NCBI GenBank assembly: GCA_002338145.1 | Contig: DDHP01000071.1 | Span: 18,223 to 25,013 of the forward strand | Direction of reading: 5' to 3' | DNA length: 6,791 nt | DNA from: Deferribacteraceae bacterium UBA1873 | GTDB taxonomy: Bacteria; Chrysiogenota; Deferribacteres; Deferribacterales; Flexistipitaceae | Shown here: positions 6,249 to 6,791 of the stretch, piece after piece | How positions within the stretch are numbered: position 1 is the first letter of the stretch | Layout: each line of letters begins with the position of its first letter | Notes under the pieces: generated by a model | What the model was told of the DNA's origin: nothing | The model's input: the letters and a program-made list of their open reading frames with translations, nothing else | Databases searched by the model: none | Made by a program: the position numbers and the translations under genes

Positions 6249-6791
6249 ATGGACGTTGTTTTAAAGACCGATTTTACTGATCTCGAGCTTGCGGCAAGGG
6301 GTAAAGTGCGTGACATTTATGATTTAGGCAATAAACTATTGATAGTAACTACAGACAGAATTTCTGCATTTGATGTAATACTTCCCACAGGTATTCCTAA
6401 CAAAGGGTATGTCTTGACTCAGCTTTCGAAATTCTGGTTTGAGCAGACAAAATCAATCGTTAAAAACCATCTTATTACCACCGATGTTAATGAAATGCCC
6501 GAAGAATGCCGTAAATATGCCGATATCCTAAACGGGCGGAGCATGTTGGTGGAAAAAGCCGATCCTTTTCCGGTGGAATGCGTAGTCAGGGGTTATATCA
6601 CAGGCTCCGGCTGGAAAGATTATCTGAAAACCGGAAAAGTCTGCGGAATCAAGCTGCCAGATAATCTCAAAGAATCCCAGAAGCTTGAACCTCCGATATT
6701 CACCCCCGCAACGAAAGCGGAAATTGGTGATCACGACGAAAATATCAGCTTTGAAAAAATGGTGGAAATAGTGGGTAAAGATAATGCAGAA
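6249..6791 (+). CDS. purC: Phosphoribosylaminoimidazole-succinocarboxamide (SAICAR) synthase PurC, 3' end beyond window
   Basis: PurC joins CAIR and aspartate with ATP to form SAICAR, the eighth step of inosine monophosphate synthesis in the cytoplasm. The 181 visible codons are open to the window edge. ARGKVRDIYDLG (16-27) is the N-terminal nucleotide-binding start, TDRISAFDVILPTGIPNKG (35-53) is highly conserved, and FPVECVVRGYITGS (107-120) fits the first SAICAR synthetase signature. PPIFTPATKAEIGDHDENIS (148-167) is typical of the long, yeast Ade1-like form of about 290-300 residues and not the ~240-residue Bacillus/E. coli form. Roughly 110-120 residues should therefore lie beyond the window. 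The gene has a strong ribosome site and appears to be the third member of the mtaB operon. Adjacent purine genes to the right would be expected only if this is part of a pur cluster, which cannot be seen. Confidence 0.95.
   Translation, partial: MDVVLKTDFTDLELAARGKVRDIYDLGNKLLIVTTDRISAFDVILPTGIPNKGYVLTQLSKFWFEQTKSIVKNHLITTDVNEMPEECRKYADILNGRSMLVEKADPFPVECVVRGYITGSGWKDYLKTGKVCGIKLPDNLKESQKLEPPIFTPATKAEIGDHDENISFEKMVEIVGKDNAE

Noticed and set aside
1..6791. CRISPR array, tRNA, rRNA, transposase, prophage or defence system
   Set aside because: No regularly spaced direct repeats, cloverleaf or rRNA signatures, or proteins of those families were seen; the window is almost wholly filled by housekeeping-type genes.

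Overview
This 6.8 kb window is an ordinary-looking piece of chromosome from an AT-rich, Gram-negative-type bacterium. It holds four complete genes and one gene cut by the right edge. A GlnD nitrogen sensor, a FliL-family membrane protein, the tRNA methylthiotransferase MtaB, a CoA-disulfide-reductase-type flavoprotein with a rhodanese tail, and a eukaryote-like long PurC would fit a flagellated anaerobe or microaerophile such as a member of Deferribacterota. That placement is inferred from gene content and base composition and is not proven by anything in the window.

Layout. Positions 1-81 hold a palindromic, REP/MITE-like repeat that runs up to the glnD stop codon. The minus-strand unit reads fliL-like (3144-2659) then glnD (2652-79), separated by only 6 nt. 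A divergent intergenic region (about 3145-3303) contains a strong, symmetric terminator-type hairpin at 3235-3253, with a plausible sigma-70-type promoter for the minus-strand unit immediately to its left. The plus-strand unit reads mtaB (3331 or 3304 to 4587), a CoADR-rhodanese oxidoreductase (4577-6232, overlapping mtaB by 11 nt) and purC (from 6249, 16 nt downstream, running off the window).

Function. The left unit couples a nitrogen-status signalling enzyme (GlnD uridylylates and deuridylylates PII) to a single-pass FliL-type protein, an association with no obvious textbook explanation. The right unit places a sulfur-inserting tRNA modification enzyme in translational overlap with a flavoprotein that handles CoA disulfide or persulfide and carries its own sulfurtransferase-like domain. 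A purine biosynthesis gene follows. I see no CRISPR array, tRNA, rRNA, prophage, transposase, toxin-antitoxin pair or defence gene, and no clearly new system. The items most worth a second look are the hairpin inside the divergent promoter region, the repeat touching the glnD stop codon, and the mtaB/CoADR-RHD coupling.
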